From Leptodontidium sp. MPI-SDFR-AT-0119 (Eukaryota; Ascomycota; Leotiomycetes; Helotiales; Leptodontidiaceae), in the NCBI GenBank assembly GCA_020726505.1, contig JAHLEZ010000016.1, forward strand, positions 682,001 through 746,000: 64,000 nucleotides of DNA, written 5' to 3'. Below, in pieces: positions 1 to 12,249 of the stretch (position 1 is the first letter of the stretch; each line of letters opens with the position of its first letter). The notes beneath the pieces were generated by a model. That model was not told the origin of the DNA, ran no database searches, and saw nothing but the letters and a program-made list of their open reading frames with translations. The translations under genes were made by a program, and so were the position numbers.

Positions 1-3000
1 ATAGAAGTTATTAAGTTAGAGAGCGGAACCGCCGAGCTCTTATACCCCCGAGATTAGACTGACTCCCCCTAATTCGCTCCTTTCACGCGTAGAACACATA
101 CTAAAGACTACGCTAATTCACTTTAGAAGATACAAACGTAACTCTCTTTCGCACACAACTCGACTACAAAAGCTCCTCTTTCCCTAACTTCTTCTCCTTA
201 ACTACAAGATAAGTTACTAATTACAAAGCGACGTAAGAAAGCTCGTCGACGTCTAATCGTTAAGATCTTCTCGATTAGCGCCGTAGCGTTTTATATATTA
301 ATAAAATAGAAGTCTAAAGATAAGATATTTGTAATAACTCTTTAAGAGATAAATGCCCTAATTAATTAAAGAAACCAAGAGCGAGAGAAAGCCGCTGCTA
401 TATTAGCTTTAACTATCGAACTTACTTACCGTCGCTAGTTAGCTATACAGTTTACACTCTCTATTTAAGAGCTAAACGCTAAACTAATAGTTCCCCTAGA
501 GTACGCTAATTAGACTCACGTATTCTCTAAGGCAGAAAGTAATATTCTCCTCCTTTATCGCTCGTATAATTACAAAATTAAGCTAAAAGGAGAAGGTAAG
601 AAAGCACTTAAGTATTTGCTATTATATAAAATGTCGACCGAGGAACTTAAGGCTATTAAAGAATATATCACGGATAACTTAAACAAAGGATTTATTAAGC
701 CGTCTTAAGTATTATTCGCTGCCCCTATTCTCTTCGTTAAGAAACCGAATGGCTCCCTGCGGTTATATATTGACTTCCGGGTGCTGAATTCCCTTACTCG
801 GAAGGACTAATACCCCCTACCTCTAATTAATAAGACCTTAGCTCATATAGCTAACGCTCGCATCTTTACTAAATTAAACATTCGTTAAGCTTTCTACTAA
901 ATCCGAATAGACTTAGTTTTAGAGGAGTATACTACCTTTCGCACGAGATACGACGTATATAAGTGCAAAGTTCTTTTATTTAGCCTAACTAATGGCCCTA
1001 CCACTTACTAACGCTATATAAACGATATTCTCTTTAATTACTTTAATGATTTCTATATAGCGTACTTAGACGATATTCTTATATACTTTAAGGACCCCTT
1101 ATAACACTAACTCCACGTCAAAAAAGTACTTTAACGCCTTAACGACGCTAGACTACAGGCCGACCTAAAGAAGTATAAGTTTGGAGTAATATAAACTAAG
1201 TACCTAGGATTTATTATATTAACTTCTAGCCTAAAAGTTAATCCCGAGAAGGTCTTTGTCGTTCGTGAATAAACTTACCCTAGTTTTATTAAAGGTGTAT
1301 AGTCCTTCCTTGGTTTTTACAACTTTTACTAGAGATTCATCCGCGACTACAGTATTATAGCGAAACCTCTTGTTTAGTTAATTAAGAATAACGTTCCCTT
1401 CCGCTTTATTATAAAGTATAAAGACGCCTTTGACCTCTTAAAACATACTCTCACGTTCGCGCCTCTCTTAAGACACTACTGACAGGATTTACCTTGCCTC
1501 TTAGAGACAAATACTAGTAATAATATTATAGCCGGAGTCCTTTCTTAATAACACGGCGACGACTAATTCCCTATTACTTTCTTTTTAAAAACTATATTAC
1601 TTACTAAGCTCAACTATGTAATATACGATAAAGAGATACTAGCTATTATTAAATCCTTTAGGCACTAGCGTGCTGAGTTAGTAAGAGCCCCTCACTAAGT
1701 CTGTGTCGTAATAGACTATAAGGCCTTAAAATACTTTATAACCTCTAAGTAATTAAATACTAGACAAGCATAATAGGCAGAGCTTCTAGCGGACTATAAT
1801 TTTATAATTACGTACCGCCTTAGAATCCATAATCCCCTAATAGACGCACTCTCCCGTAAGCTAGACGAATTAAATTAATAGAATTCTGCGAAGAAGACTT
1901 AACGCCTTTAATAACTCTTACGCTAAGACTAAGTTGACCCCCGCTTACTGTCTATAGAGTTGCGGCTGCCTAACGACGCTAACGCGCTAGTGGCCGACGT
2001 TAAACTCGCTGCCCTTACACTAACATTCTTCGTTATATAATAAATCCTAGAGGTTAATCGTACTACTCCTTCCTTATAGGCTCTACGTAAACAAGCTATA
2101 TTAAACTCTCTAAGTAAACTTAGCTTAAAGGGTGACCTCTTACTCCACGACGGCCGCCTCTTGGTCCCCGATGTTAATCACCTCCGAACCCTCCTTATAC
2201 GAGAGGTCTATAATCGAGTCACCACAGCGTACCCCGGTGCTAAGAAGACGATTTAAATGCTCTCTTCTTAGTACTAGTGGCATAGAATTACGTCTATAGT
2301 TCAGTAGTACTACCGTAACTATTATATATACTAACGAATTTAAGTTCCCCGAGATAAAAAGCCCGGATTCCTTTATCTTCTCCCCGTTCCGTCTAGACTA
2401 TAAGAATATATTACCGTGGACTACTGCTCCTTTACTAAAGACAAGCATAGATTCGACAACGTCCTCGTCTTTATTAATAGATTTAGTAAATAAGCTATTA
2501 GTATCCCTTACTAAAAGACGATAAATACTTAGAAGCTAGCTATTATATATATATACTATATATATTGTTACTTTAGCGCTCCCTTGACTATTACTTTTAA
2601 TAGAAGCCCCCAGTTTGTCTTTAAGTTTTGGACCGCCTTTAGCAAGATCCTCGGAACTAAGAGACAGCTGTCTGCTACTAACCACCCGTAGACAGATAGC
2701 TAAACTAAAGTGTATAACTAATACTTATAGAAACGACTCCGACCTTTCGTTACGTATTACTAAGACGACTAGTTAAAGTACCTCCTTATTATAGACTACG
2801 CCCAGATGTCCCTCCTATACGATTCCCTAGGGGGACTCTCTTTATTTAAGGTAGTCTATAAATATATACTACGCATAGATTAGGACTAGAAAATTAACTT
2901 GCTAGACTTAGTTACCCCCGCTAATAAGTTAAACACTTAATAAGCCATTAATTATGCCTAACGCTATAAAAAAGCTTAGGACATAGCTCAATCGAACCTC

Positions 3001-3500
3001 ACTGTAGCCTAAGCCAAGATGGCCAGGTCCTACAACGCCTCTCGCCGCGATGTCGACTTTAATAAAGACAGCCTAGTCTGGCTCGACATGCGCTACTTCA
3101 AGACACTCCGTCCATCTAAGAAGTTAGATATGCTAACTAATAGACTATTTAAAGTGCTCGAGAAGGTAGGACACTCGTACTGCCTAGAATTGCCAGCGAG
3201 TATAAAAGTCCACAACGTCTTTCCGGCTAATAAGCTACGTCGAGACCTTAACGACCCCCTATTAGGCCAAGTGCAGGATGCCCCCCCGCCGATTAACATT
3301 ATAGGCGACGACGAGTGGGAATTAGAAGAAGTGCTTACTTGTCGTAAAAAGGGCAAGACTCTATCTTACCGTGTCACTTGGCTTAATTAAGACGTTGACT
3401 TAGACTAGTACGATACCTCTGACCTTAAGTACGCTTCGCACAAAGTCAGGGATTTCCACCTTAATCACCCCGAGTAAGTAGGACCCCTTACTAAGCTACC
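1..3500 (+). pseudogene. Ty3/gypsy pol polyprotein, RIP-degraded (RT, RNase H, integrase, chromodomain)
   Basis: One continuous reading frame (frame 1) runs from the window edge and is broken only by TAA/TAG codons. RT begins near 600 (an LYKMSTEELKAIKEYI-like stretch), with [20 protein letters not shown] at about 730-790, and the polymerase site AYLDDILIY near 1060. RNase H follows to about 1880 (ending DALSRKLDE). The integrase H2C2 and core regions lie at about 2180-2900 (PGAKKTI, ITVDYCSFTKD). The last open piece, 3019-3390, holds the integrase C-terminal fold; the chromodomain starts there (EWELEEVLTCRKKGK) and continues past a TAA to VRDFHLNHPE near 3470. Chromodomain integrases target heterochromatin in chromoviruses. 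The protease/gag side lies outside the window. No functional product is expected. Confidence 0.93.
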
Positions 3501-3600
3501 TAAATAGATTAAAGTATAGGAAAATAATGTTAACGACTACAACGACCTCGATAGTGACAAGAAGATAGACCAACGCTCGAGGACAAGCTTTTTCCGGAGG

Positions 3601-3850
3601 GGGGGGTAGTATAACGACTGTCGCTGTCTAGAGCCTCATTTCCACCGGCTCCACTTAGTACTGCCCGATCGGGACGTACTGAGATTACTATAGTGCTAAG
3701 CATACTAATCTCTTGTATATAGACTTCTTCTTTCCTTACCTTCTTTCCTCTGTAGTTGTAGATTTTAAGTTGATGCTTGGTATCGTCATATGTCTCTTGT
3801 GTTAATATGTGAGGCGTCAGTTACACGTGATTGCCGTCTTTCTAGGGCAA
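3601..3850 (+). repeat. Candidate 3' LTR of the first gypsy element
   Basis: Directly after the chromodomain is a purine tract (ggaggggggggtag, about 3596-3610), as expected of the polypurine primer, followed by tataacgactgtcgctg, which could be a RIP-altered TGTAACGAC-type LTR start. A pyrimidine-rich stretch typical of R-U5 (cttcttctttccttacc) follows near 3725. The outer boundary and the 5' partner are not visible, so the end coordinate is approximate. Confidence 0.4.
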
Positions 3851-3899
3851 GCGTCACAGCCGAGTTCCTTAAGTCTATAATAACCTTTATTAGTGTAAG

Positions 3900-6800
3900 T
3901 TTCAGTAATCTCGTAAGGACTTAGCCACTTAAAGTCGAGTACTTGGTTTAAAGATATATTATTCTTTTATATTAAGTCTTAGTAAAAGACTAAGTCTTTC
4001 TTTTTAAATAGTCTCTTCTATATATTGTGTTTAAAATTAAAGGCTTCCTTGCCTTCTTAATAACGCCGAGTCTTCTTAAAGATAGCCTTATTAATGTGTT
4101 CTTGTCTTATTTAAAATTATATAGCCTTAAGTTATAATAACTTCGATCAGTCACGAACTTCCTTAGTAAATAATATTCTTTATATTAAGTTTCTTGTCTT
4201 AATAAGTAAGATCGCCTCCCTGCCGTACATTATATAAAATAGTATATAATTAGTTAGACTATATATAGTAGTTCTATTAACAAATAACACTACAGAAAGG
4301 TTATTAGTCTAACGTCCTTCCATTTTTAATAAGGCATTCTTAATAAGTCTATAGCCTCGTTCGATTATTTCATTAGCTTTAGCGTTATATATTAAGATCT
4401 TAATTCGCTTGACCTCCATTTTATTAAGTAGTTTTAGTACTTCCCTTATATTCTTAGTTCCTTTATTTATAATAAGTCTCTAAAACAACTTATAATAGTA
4501 AATAATATCTTCCTAAATAAAAGTAACGATATATTTAGCCTCTTTAATAAGAAAATCTCTAACTTCAGCCTATTTACTTATGTCGTCTCTTATAATAACA
4601 AGGTAGCCTTTTCGCTTGTGTAGTAGTATATAAGTAATATCTAATACCCACTTTTCTATAAGTCTATTTAATATTATAAGGTAAAGAGGCTCCTTAAGAC
4701 GTTTCGCTAATCGAAGTTAATAATTCTTACACGTTCAGACGTATTTTATATAATTAATAAACAGTCCCTTTTAAAAGTACTGTGTAGTAATACGGTAGTA
4801 AGTGCTTTCTCTCCCTTTATAACTAGAATTATTATAGTAGCTCTAAAGTATAATTTCCTTCTCCTTATTAGTATTAATAATAAGTTTAATAATAGAACCT
4901 TTTATAAGGAGCCTCTAAATCTAACGACTATATACACTATAATTTAAAGCTTCCTGTTTAAAGACTTAAAACTACTTTTTAATTATTTCCTTAAGAGTCT
5001 TAAGTATTGTCAGGTATTAGGCAATTTACTAGTACCCTTCGCCGTACTTATTAACTAAAATAAGTAATTCTCCTTTAATAAAGCTTAAACTATTAAAGAA
5101 GCTAAGTTCCCCTTCGTCTCTTAAGTATTACACTTTTACTTTTATATTTAATAAGATATTATTTCGTTTACGTAGTTTAAGGTCTATTATTACTTTTTTA
5201 GGTTTTAAATTAGTAAATTCTTTAGCGTTAAATACTTTCACAAGGCAAATCTTATAAGCTCTTAACTCGGAAAGTATCTAATCCTCGTTTATATTACTCT
5301 CTTCTAGCGTGTCGTTAGTATACCTTAGCCTCCTAGAGAGCTAATCGGCAATGACGTGTGTTAAGCCTTTAATATGCCGAACTTCGAAATTAAACAGGCG
5401 TATTTAAGTAAGCTATTTAATAAATAAGGCGCTAAGATGATTATAGGCGGCTTTATTTAATTAAATAACTAAGGTATTAACCTCTATTTTAATAACAAAG
5501 TGTACGCTAATAAGCTAAATCTTAAGTTTCTTTAAAATATAAAGTATACCTTTATATTCTCACTTAGTAACATTATACTTAGCTTTAGTCTTACTTTAAA
5601 AACTACTCTCGTACTTTATAGGTCGTATCTTATTTGTTAAAGAGTCTCTTTAGCCGAGGAAACCTCCTTAACTTGTGCCACTTAAGTTAATACTAATAAT
5701 TATCTCTTTAACACTCTCGCTATAATTAATCTAATATAAAACTAAAAACAAGTATAATATATCTTTAAGAGTTTATATTACTTTATCGTAAATCTCTAAG
5801 TCTTAAAAGAACTTAACTCCTTTTCTAAATAATATATATAATAACTTAGTAATTAGTCAGAAGTTTTTAATTTAAATTTAGAAGTAAATAATAAGGCCTA
5901 AAATACCTTGACTTTTATTAAGTTACTTAGTAAGTTCTAGTTCTTAATCTTAACTAAGTGTCTTACTAAAGGTTCTCTCCCCTTAAAGTTATAAGCGTAT
6001 CCTATAATATTTATACTGTCTAAACAAAACTAAGACTTTAGGCCAACAGTAATACTTACTTTTTTTAAGTGTTCTAACGTCTTGTCGAGGTTCTAAATAT
6101 ACTTTAAAATAAATCTTCGGATTCCGGGACGAGCTTTTTCTTAATTATAATTTATATATAGTCCCTTAACTCTTATATTATTTAAGAATAATATAAACAC
6201 ACTAAGAATTAGTAACTTTAGTATACGAGTAATTGTTCTAATAAATTAAGTAATAGAGTTTATAATGCCTTAAGGGAAAGTTATATTCCTGACTAAGCTT
6301 ACGTTTAGAATATAAAAGGCAATTATGTCTCGGCTAGACTTATAAAGAGTTTATTAATTATAGCCGGAGTATAAGTTAACTAGGCTAATAACGTAATAAC
6401 TAACGAATTCTTTAGAGAACTTATTTATTAAAGGTAAAAGATTAGTATCCCTTTATATAATAGCATTTAATATAATAGCTAAGTTAATAAGTTTATATTT
6501 TCTAGATTCCTTTTTTTTTATTAAAAACTAAGTATTTTAGTATAAGCCTTTAGAAAGCTTAAGAATACCCTTATCGAGACGCTCTTACACTATCTTCGTG
6601 ACTTCCGGGACTAAAGCTCGTGATAACGGAAAGTTAAGGGCTTACTAAGCTTTATACTTAATAGTCTTAATAATAACTAAGGGAGAGACATTTTCGTAGA
6701 ATCTATTATATTCGGGCTAGTCGAACGTTATAACTCCTTCTTTATTAATTATTATTTTATTAAAGAGAGCTCTCTCTTTAGGTTATAACAGCTTCCCGAC

Positions 6801-9800
6801 GTTAAGATTGGCTAGTTTCTCCGGCGTAAGTCGGGAGTTATAGGGTATACTAATAAAGCGTAATAATAATAAATCTTAATATTTCCTTAACTGTTTTTGT
6901 TTAGTCCCTTTGTCTTTTAATCTCTTATACTAATTATCTCTCCCTCTTAGAGGGTCGCTTATAAAGTCAGCTTCGTTAACTAGTTAGACTTTCTTGGCTT
7001 TCGATTTATATATAGTATTAATTTAAGTAATAGTATTCTAAGTACTTTAAAAAGGGGTTCTTAATTAAGAGATCGTTATAGTTCTTTATTTATTTGAAAG
7101 TAAGCGTGGCTTTAGTTAAAGAACTAACTCTAAAAGCTCTAAGAAAAAATAATTCTATAATTAACTTCTCTTTTAAGAATATGTCTAAGATTACCTCTTA
7201 TTAAAAATTATTAAGTACTGATTTCGGGACGCAAAACTCTTTTTCTAAGTACTCGATAAGAATAATATCGCCTTTATTATTATTACTTAATACCGCTTCG
7301 TCCCCCCCTTTATAAAGCTTATCCTTAAGCTTTAATAGTTAAAGGTTATGTTATAAGGGGTTAATCGAGTATTCTAAGGCACTAATAGTAACACTCGATA
7401 TATAATTAATTACTCTTTTCTTAAAAAGTCTTTTTCTTCGTAGTTATTTTTAGAGTCTATTTGTTCTAAAAAGATTATACTTATCTTGTTTTCTTTCTAA
7501 AGAGCTTTAACGTCCTTAGTATCCTCTGTAACATCGTTAGTTTTAACTGTAATAATGTCTCTTAATTACTAATCTTAAAACTAAGCTAATATAATACCTC
7601 TATTATAGTCTCTAAGATAACGGAATAATACTCTAGCTTTATAAAAGAATAAAAAGCTTAAAATGACTTTTATATTAGGGGCGTCTATAATATTGAATCT
7701 ATTATTAATAACGTAATTACTTATAATAACCGTAATATTATTAATAAAACTAATAAATCGGGACTTAACTCTAATGATTGTCTTTAAAGCTATAATCTAG
7801 CTTTTAGTAATAAGGAGCTCCAGGAGAGTAGCTACTTTAAGTGTTATACAACTAACTTTAGCTCCTGTGTTAAGGGTAACTCTAATATTAGTGACCTTAG
7901 TTCGGCCAAGTATAATAATAATAACCTTTAGTATTAGCGAGAAGTATAAGTTTCCTATCTTAACTATTGTCCTTAATAAAGTTACTTTAATATATAATAA
8001 TTCTTAAGCGCGAGTGCGTTTTGTCGAAAGGTTCTTAAAGATACACTTACTAAGTAATATCATAGTTCTAAGTAATACTATAAAAATTAGACTAAAGACT
8101 AAGATAACGCTAACTATAAGCCATAATACTAAGTTGTTAATAAGAGCTTCTTATTATACGAATAATTAAAGTCGCTAGTGTCTTTATTATGTTTTAAACT
8201 TTATTACTAATAGATTTCTTAAGATAAAACTATAAATTATAATACGCTCTTCTTAATACTTATACTTTAACTTAAGGCCTTCCCGTTTAATTTCTTTAAG
8301 TCGTCGTTTATAGTTCGTAGTCACAAAAACATCAGTGGCATAGAGGTTCAAAAGAATATATAAAGTACTATAAAGTAGTTTTTAATATATAATAATATCT
8401 TCCTTAGTTATTAACTCTAGTTCTTCGAACTCTAAAGTACTAATATTAACGATTAATTCCTTTTGTATACGTTAATTAATCGTTTTAGTAAAGAGACGAG
8501 ATACTCTAAGCGAGTCTATAAAGACTATAATTTCTCTTAATATAAGGTTTCCGGGAAGCTCCTTTTATACGAGTAATTTATCTAAGATATTATTAAGCTT
8601 ATAATTATTTTAAGTTAACGCCTTTTACACGCGAGGACTTTAGGATAACGCTATATAAGATATAAGTCTAGGGATAGCCGATAGTATTACTAGTACCTTA
8701 GACTTCGAAGCTCTCTTTCTTATTATATTACTAATAAGTAATATTTTAGAAGGTGTTTTTGGTGTCGTGGTAAATGTCGTTGTTGTACTTAGGTTAAAGA
8801 CTTTAGACTTATTACAAGCTAAAATTTATTACAGTGTTATTTTAGTCTCCGCTAAGCTGTCGACGTTTATAACATTAACGAACTTAACTAATTCTTTAAT
8901 ATTACGGGGTACCTTTAGTTTACTATAAGTAGATTAAGACTTAATCTTCTCTTAAAACTTGTTTAAAGTCTTATACGGCTCTTGTCTAAGTACTCCCCTT
9001 CGCTGCCTAGTCTCGACCGGAGTTATTATAACTTTAGAATTAATACTATTAGTACTATACGCCAGTAAATTTTGAATCTGTACTAATTAATATTCGATGT
9101 AGTCTTATTAACTAATAATATCCGAGTTGAAGTCTCCTGTGAGCTCTTCGATAAGCTTAATATAACTTATAGTAAAAACAGTCGAAGATTATATTTCCTT
9201 ATCCCCCTTCTCCCTAGTAAGCCCAACTTCTTTTCTTATATTAAGGAATTCTTTAACTACTTTAGCTCGACGTTTAGGATTAAGGTCGTATAAAGTGTTT
9301 AAGACCCACGTCAAAATATAATATCTTTTAGACCTTCCGTCTAAGGGAAACTAGACAGGGTATAACTTCTTTCCCTCTTATTATAAGCTAATATAAATGT
9401 AATTAATATCGTCGGCTTCGTAAATAATACTAAAACTAATCTATTTCTTATAATTATAATATTAGTTTATGTAATTATAATACTCCTGAGGTCTTATGCC
9501 TAACTAGTATTAATTTATACACTAATAACAACTATAATTTTCCTTAGCACGCTTATTATACCCTAAGGAACTCGAATTTATTACACTGTAGTCGACGGCA
9601 GCTTACTCTTAGGCCTCTTTAAAGAATATAAATATATTAACCTTAGTAATAAAATTAATATTAAAGGCTCTTTAAACTACTACTTTAAGAATCCTTATAT
9701 ATTTTAATCCTTTAATAATAAAATCTAAATCTCTTATATTAACCTTACTTAAGTTCTTAGTAACTTTTTTTAAGGTAAAAAGGAAATTAAGTGTAAATAG

Positions 9801-11000
9801 CTCTTTATCTTATTACTTTAATACTCTAGAAATCTCGTCTTATATAAAGTTGTCTTTATAATTAGTAAAGTCAAATTAATACCGGGGTATTAGTCTATTA
9901 TTACGAGGCGGAATAATATAAGTCGTTAGTTAAGGTATAAAGTGCTTAGTAAATAGGTTAGTACTATTAGTATTGCCTTATACTCAGTCAGTAATGCCTT
10001 ACTCTTTAGTAATAGCGCTTAGCTCCCTCTTAGAGTTAAAGTAAGCCTTTATAATAGAATAGACCTTTTTAAATAAGTTTATGTTATTAATGTTTAAGGT
10101 TTTACTATTCTTAGAAACAGCCCGTATAACTTTAGTTCGTAAATTCTAAAGAAGGGAGAAGATAAATCTCATAAAGGCTTACTTATTAATAAGGTTACTA
10201 CGGTTAATATAATTAATAATAACTTCTCTAAATACTTAAAGGAAGTCGCGGCACTATTTAAGAGTAGGCTCGCCGTCCCTTATAAGAGTCTTAAAGTTAT
10301 ACTTAAGTCGGTTAAGATAACTATTAGTATATAAGTGACGCTCTATATTATCACGCTAGTACTCCTAGATTATAGTATCCTTAAAGCTAATATAATTACC
10401 CTCTTTAAAGCCTGAAAGCTTCTAAATAGTCTATATATAAGCTTAAGTAACGTACTTAGTAACTTATTCTTTCTTGACTTAATCACTAGTAACTATATAA
10501 GCTATAAAGTATTAATCGAGAATCCGGAAGTAATTGCTAATATCGATTTTATTAAAGATAAGGGCATTTAGGGTTCCGGCGATAAGTATAGGCTAACTAA
10601 GATAGATTTTTAGGTTCTTTAAGTCGTCTATAGTAAAGGTAAGGCCGGAGTATTAGTATAGCCTTATAAGATTAATAAAATCAGAGCTATTAGTCCCTTA
10701 CTTTTCTTTCTTTCCCTTATTCCTCTTCTAAGAAGTCTCTGAGGTTTAAGAAGTAGTGTCCTTAAAGAGTATAAAGGTATTAATACTTAACCTAATAGTA
10801 ATTCTAAGTCTAAATAAAGGAGTTACTTCTATTAAAATAAAGCCAAGGGGCATTATAATATTACTGAACCCACTTATTCTAGGGTTGCCGTAACTGTAGT
10901 CGATGTTTCCGTTATTTAATATTGTGCGTTATCGTAAGAAGGTCGTAGTAAAGTAAGTTAATAGTATCGTCGATTAGAATACAGGAAAGTAATTGAGAAT
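3900..11000 (-). mobile_element. Second Ty3/gypsy retrotransposon relic, strongly RIP-mutated
   Basis: Very AT-rich sequence whose minus strand encodes a second, different gypsy pol. Going 5' to 3' on the minus strand: RT block at about 6370-6230 (SSRDIIAFYILNVSLVRN), the RT thumb or connection at about 6050-5935 (FCLDSINIIGYAYNFKGR), the RNase H end at about 5400-5318 (LFNFEVRHIKG, then LSRR), and integrase at about 4700-4190 (KGYLVIIRDD; NAKANEIIERGYR; YGREAILLIKTR). Stops are TAA/TAG at positions where Q or W is expected. Gag and protease should lie at about 7000-10,000 but I could not recognise them. LTR boundaries are not resolved, so the outer limits are approximate. Confidence 0.8.
4100..7000 (-). 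pseudogene. Gypsy pol (RT-RNase H-integrase) of the second element
   Basis: Pol relic inside the minus-strand gypsy element. Its RT signature (RD..AFYI....LVRN.TFP.G..NS) differs from the first element, which has the chromovirus-type YLDDILIY region, so these are two families rather than two copies. The domain order RT, RNase H, integrase on the minus strand is the normal Ty3/gypsy order. The frame is continuous by eye over the integrase but full of nonsense codons. No chromodomain was recognised downstream (below about 4100). Confidence 0.75.
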
Positions 11001-11257
11001 ACGGTGTATTAATTACTAAAGAAATATAAAGGAAACCTCTTCCCCTAAAATAAAAAGTATATAGGCTCTCGCTTACTTTAAAGCGAAATAAGTGTTAATA
11101 ACCTTTAGCGAAGGTTTAAGGCCGTGCTCCCTAGTTAGCCCCTAACGAACGCTAATAACTACTAAACTAAAACAAACACGCCCTAAAGCTTAAGGCTCGT
11201 GTACGAAAATTACAAAAATAATAAAAGTAAATATAATAAGAAAATAAAATAAAGAGA

Positions 11258-11420
11258 TGTGGTGCAGAAGTGGAGCATAAAGTAGGTGCTCTCCCAAAGT
11301 GGTGATCAAGTCGTCTGAATTCTGTAAAAGGAGGCTCGTAGGGAGTAACTGACTATATACACGAATAGGGGCTGCTGACTCAGCGGTGCCATGGTGCCGC
11401 ATGCCCGTGCCTGTACGACA
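11258..11420 (-). repeat. Solo LTR, 163 bp, with 5-bp target duplication AGAGA
   Basis: On the minus strand it begins TGTCGTACAGGCACGGGC and ends CCACTTCTGCACCACA, the canonical TG..CA termini. It is flanked by agaga at 11253-11257 and 11421-11425, a 5-bp target site duplication typical of LTR elements. It shares both ends with the LTR at 12452-12636, so it is one family. Base composition is balanced and CpA is kept, unlike the surrounding AT-rich sequence. Confidence 0.85.
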
Positions 11421-11425
11421 AGAGA

Positions 11426-11969
11426 TTAACACTCGGCGTAAGTTACTTAGGCTTTAGACTAACTTAAAAGTTCTATGTCTCGCTAAATACTCCGAAATAC
11501 AGGCTCGCTAGTACTCCGCTTAAGCCTTTAATATATTAATTTTAGTTCCGTTATAAAGTCTCGACTTTTCTTAGCGTTTAAAAAATACTAGTTACGTCTA
11601 AAAACACTAAAACCTTCGCTAAGAATAGAAACTAGTGTGAAGTGGCTAGGCACTGTGTCTCGGAATAATAAAATTAAAACAGTAGCCTAAGGGAAACAGA
11701 TTTTCTAGTACTATAAGTACTCCTACTTTATAGCTTTCTCTAGTTCCTTAATAGTCTTCGTTCTCCCTAAGTCAAAGGTCTATATTCTCTATGTTCGTCG
11801 TTTTGCCTTAAGGGCTAAAAGATAATTAACTAAATAGCTCCCTTAGTTCAAATAATTGTCGTTTTTCCTGACTTTCCTTATATAAGTTAATACATAGGGG
11901 CCTTACTATTATACTTACTTAGTTCCTCCTCTAGTAATAACTTACTCCTTACGTTAGTCACTAAAAATA
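11426..11969. other. AT-rich RIP-type sequence without recognisable gene
   Basis: No open frame or family motif recognised on either strand. The composition (TpA-rich, CpG retained) matches the RIP-mutated elements on both sides, so it is probably more element debris. Confidence 0.5.
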
Positions 11970-12249
11970 TATAAGAGGGACGAACCTTAATTTACATAAT
12001 AAGAGGGTAATATATAGCGAGCTACTAGAGGAGATTTTAGGCTCTATAAATAATAAATTAATTAAATCTAAAGATATCATATATTTAGAGAGTACGAATC
12101 GGTAAAGAAGGGGAAGGAAAAAGTTTTAATAAATAAAATATATTTAGTGTTGCGTTCTTGACGTTTTATAGTCAAGTATTAGCTCCTTATATATGCGAAG
12201 GACTAGCGCAATCATGTAACAAAAGAAATCAGGGGCTGTCCCCACCACA
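11970..12249 (+). repeat. RIP-mutated LTR relic (GAGGGACGAACC family)
   Basis: It begins tataagagggacgaacc, which is TGTGGGAGGGACGAACC with G-to-A changes, and ends ggctgtccccaccaca (CA end). Its first part matches the sequence flanking the Fot1/Pot2-like element at 61901-61940 and 63917-64000 (gagggta, then tag cgagctac..., ctctataaataata). A TATA-like ctataaata lies near 12050. This copy is uninterrupted at the TA where the other copy carries the transposon. No clear target duplication was found. Confidence 0.65.

Noticed and set aside
11190..11432. 80-codon minus-strand frame
   Set aside because: Lies across a solo LTR with exact target duplication; not a gene.
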